A stretch of DNA of 28,782 nt from Natrinema soli (GTDB lineage Archaea > Halobacteriota > Halobacteria > Halobacteriales > Natrialbaceae). The translations under genes were made by a program, and so were the position numbers. Position 1 is the stretch's first letter; each line of letters opens with the position of its first letter. This document shows, in pieces, positions 1-7,211 of this stretch. The notes beneath the pieces were generated by a model, which was given only the letters and a program-made list of their open reading frames with translations, searched no databases and was not told the origin of the DNA. Location of the stretch: contig NZ_JAQIVI010000253.1 in assembly GCF_028618695.1 (NCBI RefSeq), positions 1 to 28,782 of the forward strand. Reading direction: 5' to 3'.

Positions 1-225
1 AGCGGCATCCGGCGCGGGAGCGACGTGATCCGGGCGATCGCGCTCGGTGCCGACGCGGTCCTGCTGGGTCGGCCCTACGCCCTCGGGCTCAGAATCGGCG
101 GCGAGGACGGCGTCAGCGCAGTCCTCGAGAATCTGCTCGCCGATCTCGATCTGACGGTCGGGCTCTCGGGGTGTGCGAGCCTCGACGAAATCGACCGGTC
201 GACGATCCGGAGGGCCGAGCGATGA
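1..225 (+). CDS. FMN-dependent alpha-hydroxy-acid dehydrogenase, C-terminal part (5' end outside window)
   Basis: The frame is open from the first base and ends with TGA at 223-225, so only about 74 C-terminal residues are visible. They read SGIRRGSDVIRAIALGADAV followed by LLGRPYALGL and GGEDGV. This is the last part of the TIM barrel of the FMN-dependent alpha-hydroxy-acid dehydrogenase family (lactate 2-monooxygenase, lactate or glycolate oxidase): the G-I-R-R-G-x-D and GRP segments bind the FMN phosphate. Family members oxidise a 2-hydroxy acid to the 2-oxo acid. The catalytic His/Arg region lies upstream and cannot be checked, so the substrate is open. The stop overlaps the ATG of the next gene (ATGA), which suggests co-translation with the HAD phosphatase. 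Confidence 0.85.
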   Translation, partial: SGIRRGSDVIRAIALGADAVLLGRPYALGLRIGGEDGVSAVLENLLADLDLTVGLSGCASLDEIDRSTIRRAER

Positions 226-1004
226 GCGAGGACGCGACGGTGAACGGCGACGCAACCGCACCCGCAGACGGCGAGTGGGAGGCCGTCTTCTGGGACATCG
301 GCGGCGTCATTCTCGCGCTCGATTCCGTCCAGGCCGCCCACGCCGACTTCATCGCGGACGTGCTCGAGCGCCGCGAGGTGGACGCGACGGTCGAGGAGGC
401 TATCGACACCTGGCGGTCGACCGTCGGGGACTACTTCCGCGAGCGCGACGGCACCGAGTTCCGGTCCGCTCGCGACGGCTATCACCGCGGCGTCGAAGCC
501 ATCGTCGGCGAGGAGATCCCTCGAGCGGACTGGCAGCCCCGATTCGACGAGGTCGTCCGCGCGTCGATCGAGCCGATTCCGGGAGCCGTCGAGACGATCG
601 AACGCCTCGCCGAGCGGGACCTCCACGTCGGCGTCATCAGCGACGTCGACGACGCGGAGGGCCGGGAAATGCTCGAGCGCTTCGGCGTCCGGGAGCACTT
701 CGACTCGATCACCACCTCCGAAGAAGTGGGGCGCACCAAGCCCGATCCGGCCATGTTCGAGACCGCGCTCGAGAAGGCCGGCGTCGACCCCGAACGGTCG
801 CTGATGATCGGCGATCGCTACGACCACGACGTGAAGGGGGCCGCCGACATGGGGATGCACGGCGTCGCGTTCGGGGCCGACGACGGCCCGGCCGTCTCCT
901 ACCGGATCGAGACGCCGACGGACGTGCTCGGGATTGTCGATGGAAATGGATCACACCCATCGGGAACTCGAGCGCAGTCCGGCGAGGACACGCGAGACGA
1001 GTGA
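222..1004 (+). CDS. HAD superfamily hydrolase (phosphatase-like)
   Basis: This is a 260-residue HAD-fold hydrolase, probably a small-molecule phosphatase in the cytoplasm. Motif I is FWDIGGVI with the nucleophile Asp25. Ser140 in VISDVDD is motif II, Lys173 in GRTKPDP is motif III, and GDRYDHD (Asp198 and following acids) is motif IV binding Mg2+. The helical cap lies at about residues 35-115. The position two after the nucleophile, usually the acid/base Asp, is Gly27, as in some FDLGG/FDIGG-type HAD proteins, so phosphatase activity is not certain. I chose ATG 222 because it overlaps the previous stop (ATGA); a GTG at 171 would put the start inside the upstream gene. The first 20 residues and the last 25 are low-complexity. 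The substrate cannot be told from sequence. Confidence 0.85.
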   Translation: MSEDATVNGDATAPADGEWEAVFWDIGGVILALDSVQAAHADFIADVLERREVDATVEEAIDTWRSTVGDYFRERDGTEFRSARDGYHRGVEAIVGEEIPRADWQPRFDEVVRASIEPIPGAVETIERLAERDLHVGVISDVDDAEGREMLERFGVREHFDSITTSEEVGRTKPDPAMFETALEKAGVDPERSLMIGDRYDHDVKGAADMGMHGVAFGADDGPAVSYRIETPTDVLGIVDGNGSHPSGTRAQSGEDTRDE

Positions 1005-1202
1005 GTTCAGTGAGTGGCTCGAACGTCCGATACGCCGTGAGAGCGACACCCCGGCTTCGACCGGGATTTCCCTGGCGGTCATCGCCTCCTCGAGCGCCGA
1101 GATTATCTCGCGACGGCCGGTGTCGTCCAGTGCTTCGATCGCGTTCTCGACGGGCGTCCACGACGACTCCGCTCGAGCGGCCGCCTGCCGTCGCGCTTCC
1201 GG
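951..1202 (-). pseudogene. Possible gene remnant: open minus frame without a good start
   Basis: The roughly 300 bases between the HAD gene and the next promoter contain no clear gene. On the minus strand one frame is open for 83 codons between TAA at 1203-1205 and TGA at 951-953, and its translation looks protein-like (for example VENAIEALDDTGRREIISAL). It overlaps the HAD 3' end by 54 bases. The only ATG (1080-1082) would give 44 residues, with no promoter seen. It may be the tail of a decayed gene or chance openness in GC-rich DNA. I do not recognise a family. Confidence 0.25.
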
Positions 1203-1265
1203 TTACTATTCGCGCTCATTGGTAACTTGCACCCCACATACATTGTAAATGAGAGGATGCGGCGT

Positions 1266-1275
1266 AACTATTTTC
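1266..1275 (+). promoter_or_regulatory. TATA-like box before the leader ORF and phosphotransferase
   Basis: An AT-rich patch, AACTATTTTC, stands in otherwise GC-rich DNA. Its centre is about 35 bases before ATG 1305, which would give a transcript with a leader of roughly 8 bases. This is inferred from spacing only. Confidence 0.4.
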
Positions 1276-1304
1276 GTAAAGGGGGTGTGTATTAGCAGAC
1301 GACA

Positions 1305-1385
1305 ATGCCCACAGCGAATCACGAATCGACGGACGACACCGTATCAGCCGCCCGCGCCGACAGCACCGCCCCATCGCTCCAATGA
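1305..1385 (+). CDS. Short leader ORF (26 aa) overlapping the phosphotransferase start
   Basis: ATG at 1305-1307 opens a 26-codon frame ending with TGA at 1383-1385. That stop overlaps the ATG of the phosphotransferase at 1382 in an ATGA arrangement. The peptide begins MPTANHEST, is polar, and has no recognisable motif, signal peptide or run of a single amino acid that would suggest attenuation. The TATA-like patch at 1266-1275 fits a transcript that starts just before this ORF. It may be a translated leader that couples to the downstream gene, or simply a leader in which an ATG occurs by chance. Conservation in related genomes would decide. Confidence 0.35.
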   Translation: MPTANHESTDDTVSAARADSTAPSLQ

Positions 1386-2443
1386 GCAAGAACTACTACG
1401 AGCGCCTCGTCGATGAGGACGCGCTGGTCGCGTATCTGGGAGCGAACCTCGGTGAGGTTGACGACTACGACATCATCCGCCATCAGGAGGGACACTCGAA
1501 CGAGACCCTGTTCGTCACCTGGGGCGACCGCGAACTCGTTATCCGGCGGCCGCCGCCGGGCGAAACCGCCGACACGGCACACGACGTCCTCCGCGAGTAT
1601 CGCGTGACGAACGCGGTCGCCGACACCGACGTTCCCGTGCCGACCCCGGTGCTGGCCTGCGAAGACCACGATATCATCGGCAGCGACTTCTACGTGATGG
1701 AGCAACTCGAGGGGGACGTCCTCCGCGAGGACGAGTCCGAGCGGTTCGCGACGCCGGAGCACCGACAGCGGATCGGCGAGGAACTCGTCGACAATCTGGC
1801 GAAGATCCACGACCTCGATTACGAGGAAATCGGCCTCGGCGAATTCGGCCGTCCGGCTGGCTACACCCAGCGACAGGTCGACCGCTGGGGGAAACAGCTC
1901 TCGTGGGCGTTCGAAGTGACCGAAGACGAGCGCGAAGTGTCCGACCTCCACGAGGTCGGCGACTGGCTCCGGGACAACGTTCCTGAGGAACACCCCCACA
2001 CCCTCGTCCACGGGGACTACAAGCTCGACAACGTCATGTTCGGACCCGGGACGCCGCCGGAACTGATCGGCGTCTTCGACTGGGAGATGGCCACGCTCGG
2101 CGATCCGCGCGCCGATCTCGGCTGGATGCTCTCCTACTGGCGCGACGCGAAAGACCCCGAGCCGTCGATTCCCGAACTCTCGACCCGCTTCATGGAGCGG
2201 GAGGGCTACTCGAGCCGAGCCGAACTGGTCGAGCGCTGGGAGGAGCTGAGCGGCTACGAGTTCGAACACGAGCGGTTCTACCGGACGCTGGCCGTCTACA
2301 AGCTGGCCGGCCTCGGCGAGATGTTCTTCCGGCGCTACCTCGAGGGGAACAGCGACGATCCGATGTACCCGCTGATGGAAGAGCGCGTCCCGGCGCTGGC
2401 CGCGCGCGCAAAGCGGATCATCGAGGGCGACGAACCGCTGTAG
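1382..2443 (+). CDS. APH-type phosphotransferase family protein (ACAD10-like)
   Basis: This 353-residue protein belongs to the aminoglycoside phosphotransferase/choline kinase-like fold. The Brenner motif LVHGDYKLDNVMF has catalytic Asp212 (His210-Gly-Asp), and the metal-binding FDWEMATLGDP with GVFDW follows about 20 residues later. The N-terminal lobe contains the nucleotide-loop segment QEGHSNETLFV and the Lys/Arg strand LVIRRPPPG. The closest well-known relatives are the kinase domains of ACAD10/ACAD11 proteins, which phosphorylate 4-hydroxyacyl-CoA during fatty-acid catabolism. That role fits the beta-oxidation fusion gene downstream but is inference; an antibiotic-resistance role is unlikely. 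The start is the ATG overlapping the leader ORF stop. Confidence 0.85.
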   Translation: MSKNYYERLVDEDALVAYLGANLGEVDDYDIIRHQEGHSNETLFVTWGDRELVIRRPPPGETADTAHDVLREYRVTNAVADTDVPVPTPVLACEDHDIIGSDFYVMEQLEGDVLREDESERFATPEHRQRIGEELVDNLAKIHDLDYEEIGLGEFGRPAGYTQRQVDRWGKQLSWAFEVTEDEREVSDLHEVGDWLRDNVPEEHPHTLVHGDYKLDNVMFGPGTPPELIGVFDWEMATLGDPRADLGWMLSYWRDAKDPEPSIPELSTRFMEREGYSSRAELVERWEELSGYEFEHERFYRTLAVYKLAGLGEMFFRRYLEGNSDDPMYPLMEERVPALAARAKRIIEGDEPL

Positions 2444-3037
2444 CGGGACTGACTTCGCTCGCTCCTTGCGGTCGGAGGCTCCACCTCGAATCATGCTGAA
2501 GCGGCTGGCTCATCAGATTGTCGTCGAACGAACTGTTCGGTAGTGGAGTGAATGGAACAGTGGGTCACTGATGGGATTGTGAGTGACAAAGCGTCCTGCT
2601 ATCGTGGCAACAGGGAATCGCCACGCCCTCCCCAGCCGATTCGCTTACTCACTCCGTTCGTTCGCTCATCCACTGGAAGACGCTCGCGTCTTCCAAGCCG
2701 TCACTCGCTCCGCTCGCGACGACCTCGCGCAGAATCGGTTCGCGGCTCACCGTCGGTTCGCCGCGACCCAGCGCGCGCCACCGCACGTCGGTTGACCGGT
2801 CTGGAATGAGACGTTGCTCCCCTGTACGTCCCATGCAGCAATCGACGAGGGGCATTCGAGCGGGACGACTCGAGTCGATCGCGAAATCGAACTCGTCCCA
2901 TCCCCGTCGACCGCTGTCGGCCGTTCGGTCGGAATAAACCCGAGTTGCGGTTACAGACGTTTACTCCAATCTCGAGTCAGCGTATGTGCGGTACAACGGC
3001 AGACAACGGGCTTAACATTGCTAAGTCGGTTCGGTGG
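2444..3037. repeat. Long intergenic region with palindromic, repeat-like sequence
   Basis: About 590 bases separate the phosphotransferase from the promoter of the next gene. I see no convincing gene. The stretch from about 2600 to 2795 has the ordered pyrimidine-rich look of dispersed haloarchaeal repeats (runs such as ACTCCGTTCGTTCGCTCATCC-like text), and at 2674-2695 it contains a perfect 9-bp stem with a 4-base loop (TGGAAGACG, CTCG, CGTCTTCCA). GTCACT and AGTGAC around 2566-2588 could form a weak second stem. The short frames on either strand here are low-complexity and Arg/Ser-rich. It could be a MITE-like or IS-derived remnant, but a genome-wide comparison is needed to show that it recurs. 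Confidence 0.4.
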
Positions 3038-3044
3038 TATTAAG
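3038..3044 (+). promoter_or_regulatory. TATA box for the fused beta-oxidation gene
   Basis: TATTAAG is centred 28 bases before ATG 3069. This is the geometry expected for a leaderless or nearly leaderless archaeal transcript, and it supports ATG 3069 rather than upstream in-frame starts. Confidence 0.5.
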
Positions 3045-3068
3045 ACGATCCCGAGCAATCACACGACC

Positions 3069-5021
3069 ATGTCACTGGACAGCATCGACCGCGTTGCAGT
3101 GCTGGGCGCGGGGAACATGGGGCACGGAATTACCGAAGTAACGGCCATGGCCGGCTACGACGTCACGATGCGCGACATCAAAGACGAGTTCGTCGAGGAC
3201 GGCTACGAGTCGATCAAGTGGAGCCTCCAGAAGCTCGAGGAGAAGGAACTCATCGACGAGTCCGCCGACGAGGTCCTGTCGCGGATCGACATCACGACGG
3301 ACCTCGAGGAGGCAGTGGGCGACGCCGACCTCGTGATCGAGGCCGCACCCGAGGACCTCGACCTGAAACACGACATCTTCACCTCCCTCGAGGAGTTCAC
3401 CAGCGAGGACACGCTGCTGGCGACGAACACCTCGAGCCTGCCGATCTCGGACGTCGCGGAGGCCGTCGACACGCCCGAGCGCGTGCTCGGCCTGCACTTC
3501 TTCAACCCGCCGGTGAAGATGGACCTCGTCGAAGTCATCTACGGCCAGGACACCAGCGACGAGGCCGCCGAAGTCGGCTACGAGTGGGTCAAGTCGATCG
3601 ACAAGACGCCGATCTACGTCCGCAAGGATGTCCGCGGTTTCGTCGTCAACACCATCGTCGGGCCGTTCGGCGACGAGGCCTCCTGGATGGTCTCGAACGG
3701 CGAGGCCACGATCCGCGAGGTCGACGCGACGATGGTCCACGAGCGGGGCTACCCGATGGGGCCGTTCGAACTGGCCGACCTGAGCGGGATCGACATCGGC
3801 TACCACGTCCGTAAGGAAGCCGGTCAGCCGGTCCCGCCGATCATCGAGGAGAAAGTCGAGAACAACGAACTCGGCCAGAAGACCGGGAAGGGGTTCTACG
3901 ACTACGAGGACGGCGACGGCGCGGACTACCAGCCCGAGGACACGGGCGACTTCGACTGGCTCCGCGTCGAAGCGCGCATGATCAACGCCGCCGCCTCCCT
4001 CGTCGGCGACGGCGTCGCCAAACCCGAGGAAGTCGACACCGGCGTTCAGCTCGGACTCGGCTTCCCCGAGGGCATCTGCCGACGAGCCGACAAGATCGGC
4101 ATCGACGAGGTCCTCGAGAAGCTCGAGACGCTCTCCGAGGAGACGGGCTCCGACCGCTTCGACCCCCATCCCTACCTCGAGCAACTCGTCGAGGAGGGCA
4201 AGACCGGCGAGGACGCCGGCGCAGGCTTCTACGACTACGGCGACGACGAACTCGGCCCCTACCACGACCTGAACTACGAGCTCGAGGACGGCGTCCTGCA
4301 GGTCGAACTCGACCGACCGTCCCGGATGAACGCGCTCTCGAACGACCTGCTCGGCGAGATCGACGACCTGTTCTCGTCGGTCGACACCGACGAGGTCCGG
4401 TGTGCGACGATCGAGGGCGCGGGCGATCGCGCGTTCTGTGCCGGTGCGGACGTCTCCGGCTTCAGCGACGCGGGCCCGACCGACCTGATGGACGTCACGC
4501 CCGCCTTCGAGACGGTCAACGACTTCGAACGGCCGGTCATCGCGAAGATCGACGGCTTCTGTCTCGGCGGCGGCCTCGAACTCGCGCTGGCCTGTGACCT
4601 GCGAGTCGCGACCGACCGCTCTTCGTTCGGCGCGCCGGAGATCAACCTCGGCCTGATCCCCGGCGGCGGCGGCACGCAGCGGCTCACCCGCATCCTCGGC
4701 GAGACCCGCGCGAAGGAACTGGTCCTCCGAGGCAACCACATCGACGCCGACCGCGCCGAGGAATGGGGGCTCATCAACCGTTCGGTCGAGCGCGACGAGT
4801 TCGACGACACCGTCGGGGAGTTCGTCTCCGACCTCGCCGGCGGTCCGCCGATCGGCCTCAAGATCGCCAAGAAGGTCATGAACGAGGGCGAGGACGCGAG
4901 CATGGAAGCCGCACTCGCCATGGAGAGCCAGGGCTTCGGGCTCCTGACGAGTACGGAGGATGTCCTGGAAGGGACCGCGGCCTTCGCGGAGGATCGCGAG
5001 CCCGAGTTCGAGGGCAAGTGA
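3069..5021 (+). CDS. 3-hydroxyacyl-CoA dehydrogenase / enoyl-CoA hydratase fusion
   Basis: This 650-residue protein carries out two successive beta-oxidation steps in one chain. Residues 1-385 are an NAD-dependent 3-hydroxyacyl-CoA dehydrogenase, with the Rossmann loop GAGNMG (13-18), catalytic His143 in LHFFNPP and its partner Glu155, followed by two C-terminal helical repeats each ending in a GxGFYDY segment. Residues 400-650 are a crotonase domain with the oxyanion segments RAFCAGADV and GGGLELA. Both catalytic glutamates are present, Glu504 and Glu524, spaced by 20 as in rat mitochondrial enoyl-CoA hydratase, so hydratase activity is expected. The frame stays open upstream to 2814, but the TATA box at 3038 and the fold both point to ATG 3069. 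The thioesterase gene begins 2 bases after the stop. Dehydrogenase-first order is typical of archaeal fusions; bacterial FadB has the reverse. Confidence 0.93.
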   Translation: MSLDSIDRVAVLGAGNMGHGITEVTAMAGYDVTMRDIKDEFVEDGYESIKWSLQKLEEKELIDESADEVLSRIDITTDLEEAVGDADLVIEAAPEDLDLKHDIFTSLEEFTSEDTLLATNTSSLPISDVAEAVDTPERVLGLHFFNPPVKMDLVEVIYGQDTSDEAAEVGYEWVKSIDKTPIYVRKDVRGFVVNTIVGPFGDEASWMVSNGEATIREVDATMVHERGYPMGPFELADLSGIDIGYHVRKEAGQPVPPIIEEKVENNELGQKTGKGFYDYEDGDGADYQPEDTGDFDWLRVEARMINAAASLVGDGVAKPEEVDTGVQLGLGFPEGICRRADKIGIDEVLEKLETLSEETGSDRFDPHPYLEQLVEEGKTGEDAGAGFYDYGDDELGPYHDLNYELEDGVLQVELDRPSRMNALSNDLLGEIDDLFSSVDTDEVRCATIEGAGDRAFCAGADVSGFSDAGPTDLMDVTPAFETVNDFERPVIAKIDGFCLGGGLELALACDLRVATDRSSFGAPEINLGLIPGGGGTQRLTRILGETRAKELVLRGNHIDADRAEEWGLINRSVERDEFDDTVGEFVSDLAGGPPIGLKIAKKVMNEGEDASMEAALAMESQGFGLLTSTEDVLEGTAAFAEDREPEFEGK

Positions 5022-5022
5022 C

Positions 5023-5463
5023 ATGACCGGCGGGCCGGACGAGCCGTCCGGGTGGCCGGAGTGGGAGTCGTTCGTCCAGCGCCACGGCTACCTGTCGTGG
5101 CTCGACCTCGAGGTCGAACACCTCGCGGACGGACGGGCGGTCCTCGCCATCGAACGGAACGAGGACTTCGAGAACCCCATCGGCACCGACGGCCACGATC
5201 CGGTCCACGGCGGTATCGTCGCGACGTTAATCGACACCGCGAGCGCGTTCGCGCTCCGCACCACGTTCGAGAACCCGAGCGAGGCCTTTCTGACGACGAC
5301 CGATCTCACCGTCTCGTATCTTCGGCCGGCGACCGGCGACCTGCGAGCCGAAGCCGAAGTGCTCCGGGCCGGCGGCTCGACCGGCGTTACCGACGTCACC
5401 GTCGAGGGGGCAGACGGCGAGGCCGCTGTCGGTCGGACGACCTACCGGCTGTTTCGGGAGTAG
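5023..5463 (+). CDS. PaaI-like hotdog-fold thioesterase
   Basis: This 146-residue single-domain protein has the PaaI-type hotdog signature: PVHGGIVATLIDTASAFAL places His62-Gly63-Gly64 before the central helix, with Asp71 in the helix. The strand LTVSYLRPATGDL and the closing strand GRTTYRLFRE are also typical. Proteins of this type hydrolyse acyl-CoA or aryl-CoA thioesters in the cytoplasm as tetramers. ATG 5023 lies one base after the stop of the beta-oxidation fusion, so the two are almost surely cotranscribed and the thioesterase may release CoA from stalled intermediates. The start at 4960 in the same frame would overlap the upstream gene by about 60 bases and is not needed. Confidence 0.88.
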   Translation: MTGGPDEPSGWPEWESFVQRHGYLSWLDLEVEHLADGRAVLAIERNEDFENPIGTDGHDPVHGGIVATLIDTASAFALRTTFENPSEAFLTTTDLTVSYLRPATGDLRAEAEVLRAGGSTGVTDVTVEGADGEAAVGRTTYRLFRE

Positions 5464-5581
5464 CGGTCCCCACCTCTCAGACGAACTCCTGTCAGTCGGT
5501 TTCGGCGCACCCGCAAGACGGTCGCCGTTGCGCCGTGAACCCGTGACAGCAATCCGTATCAAACGAGCCCGACCGGTACAG

Positions 5582-6106
5582 TCACCGTTCGTTGCGTTCG
5601 TTTCGGAGATCCTCGTAGATCCGCGGATCGGTCTGGAACTTGAGGACGTTGTGAACCGCCGAGTTGCGGATGTTCGCGATGACGTCGCCGTATTCGGTGT
5701 AGCACTCGTGGATCCACTGGGAGACCTCCTGGCGGTCGCGGAACATCATCACGGTCTTCCACTGATACTCCCCGTCCGAGAGGAAGAAGAACAGGGTGTG
5801 TTTGTCCGCCTTGATGTACTCCATCGCGTTGCGCCAGCTGTCGGCGAAGTTCTCTGGATTGAACTTGAACTCGAACAGCGCGAAGATGTAGTACTCCTCG
5901 TTGGGAATGATCGCCTCGCGGAAGACGCCCTCGTCGCGCATCCGTCGGATCGACTCGCTGACGGTGACGTGGGAGACGTCGATGTCGTACTCCTCCTCGA
6001 GCACCTGCGTGAGTTCCCGAGAGGACAACTGCGGATCGTTCGAGAGTTCACAGAGGATCGCGATGTCGCGATCTTTGAAATCCCAGGTTGGTGGGTCACC
6101 ACTCAT
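5582..6106 (-). CDS. Winged helix-turn-helix regulator (Lrp-like N-terminus)
   Basis: This 174-residue protein begins with a winged-helix DNA-binding region at about residues 10-65 (DRDIAILCELSNDPQLSSRE, then SHVTVSESIRRMRDEGVFRE), which resembles the AsnC/Lrp-type HTH. The C-terminal 100 residues (EYYIFALFEFKFNPENF, LFFFLSDGEYQWKTVMMFRD, and so on) are predicted alpha/beta and do not show a clear RAM ligand motif. It is probably a transcription factor. It lies 30 bases downstream of the alpha/beta hydrolase on the same strand, so they may form an operon. The partly palindromic TATA region at 7099-7112 upstream of the hydrolase is one possible target, which is a guess. The effector is unknown. 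Confidence 0.75.
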   Translation of the reverse strand: MSGDPPTWDFKDRDIAILCELSNDPQLSSRELTQVLEEEYDIDVSHVTVSESIRRMRDEGVFREAIIPNEEYYIFALFEFKFNPENFADSWRNAMEYIKADKHTLFFFLSDGEYQWKTVMMFRDRQEVSQWIHECYTEYGDVIANIRNSAVHNVLKFQTDPRIYEDLRNERNER

Positions 6107-6136
6107 ACGTGCGTGAGTGTCGTAGCTGGCATACTG

Positions 6137-6991
6137 TTACACTTCCGTTCCGGATAGGAACTCGCGGAGGCGGTCAACGTAGGCGTCGGATCGGTCCTCG
6201 GGCACCCAGTGGTAAGCGTCCGACAGCGGCGCGAGTGTCGCGTCCGGGATATCCTCGGCCAATCGTTCGGCGTAGGCGTAGGGCTGCATCACGTCGTCTT
6301 CGCCCCACAGCAGTACCGTCTCCGCGGTGATCGCCTCATAGTCGATCTCGGTCGTGTGGTTGGTGTTCGTCGCGACCGCGTCGCGGACCAGCGAGACGTG
6401 GCCCTCGTCGGTCAGCCACGGCGCTTTCATGCCGTCGACGAACTCGGGATCGGCCTCGCCGTAGGCACCCTCGACGAACGCCGAATCGAGGCGCCCCTCG
6501 AGTTCCTCGCGCTCGAGATCGGCCGTCGACGGGAGGCCCAGGTTCGAGACGAACTCGACCGGCCAGGAGTCGTAACAGACCGCGTTCGAGAGAACGAGTC
6601 GGTCGACCGCGTCGGGGTTGTGCGCGGCGAAGCGCAGGGCGACGCCGCCGCCGATGTCGTGGGCGACGAGCGCGATCCGATCGATGCCGAGATCCTCGAG
6701 GAAGGCCTCGAGCACCCGCTCCTGTGCCCGGATCGAGCGATCGAAATCGTCGCTCATCGCGGAGTTGCCGTAGCCGACCATGTCGAGCGCGATCGTGCGC
6801 CGATCCTCGGCGACCGCCGGCACGATATCGCGCCAGAGGAACGACCAGGTCGGAATGCCGTGGACGAAGACGACCGGCGGGCCCTCACCCTCGTGGGGAC
6901 CGGCGTCGTGGTACGCCACCTCGAGATCCCGGTCGTCGACCGAGACCGTCGTCGTCGACTGCTCGTCGCTCCAGGTCTCGTGATCGACCAT
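6137..6991 (-). CDS. Alpha/beta hydrolase with Asp nucleophile (dehalogenase/epoxide hydrolase type)
   Basis: This 284-residue enzyme has the full alpha/beta-hydrolase core. The oxyanion loop is HGIPTWSFLWRD (His44-Gly45-Ile46-Pro47), the nucleophile elbow is LVAHDIGGG (Asp112), the acid is in LLWGEDD (Asp232 or 233), and the base is His261 in AYHWVPED. An Asp nucleophile is used by haloalkane and haloacetate dehalogenases and by epoxide hydrolases; esterases use Ser. Haloalkane dehalogenases place Trp right after the nucleophile to bind halide, whereas this protein has Ile113, so epoxide hydrolase or another C-X hydrolase is as likely. The usual automatic label 'haloalkane dehalogenase' should be treated with care. 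The cap domain is about residues 140-215. It probably forms an operon with the regulator at 5582-6106. Confidence 0.85.
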   Translation of the reverse strand: MVDHETWSDEQSTTTVSVDDRDLEVAYHDAGPHEGEGPPVVFVHGIPTWSFLWRDIVPAVAEDRRTIALDMVGYGNSAMSDDFDRSIRAQERVLEAFLEDLGIDRIALVAHDIGGGVALRFAAHNPDAVDRLVLSNAVCYDSWPVEFVSNLGLPSTADLEREELEGRLDSAFVEGAYGEADPEFVDGMKAPWLTDEGHVSLVRDAVATNTNHTTEIDYEAITAETVLLWGEDDVMQPYAYAERLAEDIPDATLAPLSDAYHWVPEDRSDAYVDRLREFLSGTEV

Positions 6992-7098
6992 CTATCGCAC
7001 CCCGATCCGTCGGCCGTTCGGTGGACGACGGTTCCCGTCGTTGAATTCGCGATACGGATCGTCGGCCCCTTCGCGTGGAATTGTCTGGCGCATCATCG

Positions 7099-7112
7099 GT
7101 GATATACCACCA
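7099..7112 (-). promoter_or_regulatory. TATA box inside an imperfect palindrome before the hydrolase
   Basis: On the minus strand the sequence GGTGGTATATCACC contains a TATA-like core about 110 bases before the hydrolase ATG, giving a leader of about 85-90 bases. The element is nearly its own reverse complement, so it could also bind a dimeric repressor such as the winged-helix protein of the same operon. The remaining bases up to the helicase stop at 7212 show no gene. Confidence 0.4.
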
Positions 7113-7211
7113 TTTCAGTTTCCAACACAAAGTCAGTTTGGGAGAGAGCTACCGATGGTAACGCGATAGTCGGATTCGGCGGCGAACACGACTCGAGTGC
7201 GGACCGGTCCG

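Noticed and set aside
2814..3068. Upstream extension of the dehydrogenase/hydratase frame
   Set aside because: The added residues are not family-like, and a TATA box lies at 3038, downstream of the alternative start.
3072..5024. 650-codon minus-strand open frame
   Set aside because: Exact antisense shadow of the dehydrogenase/hydratase fusion; no promoter and no protein family.
6992..7096. 34-codon minus-strand ORF whose TAG touches the hydrolase ATG
   Set aside because: The only TATA box lies about 9 bases before its ATG, so transcription should start inside it. No other promoter seen.
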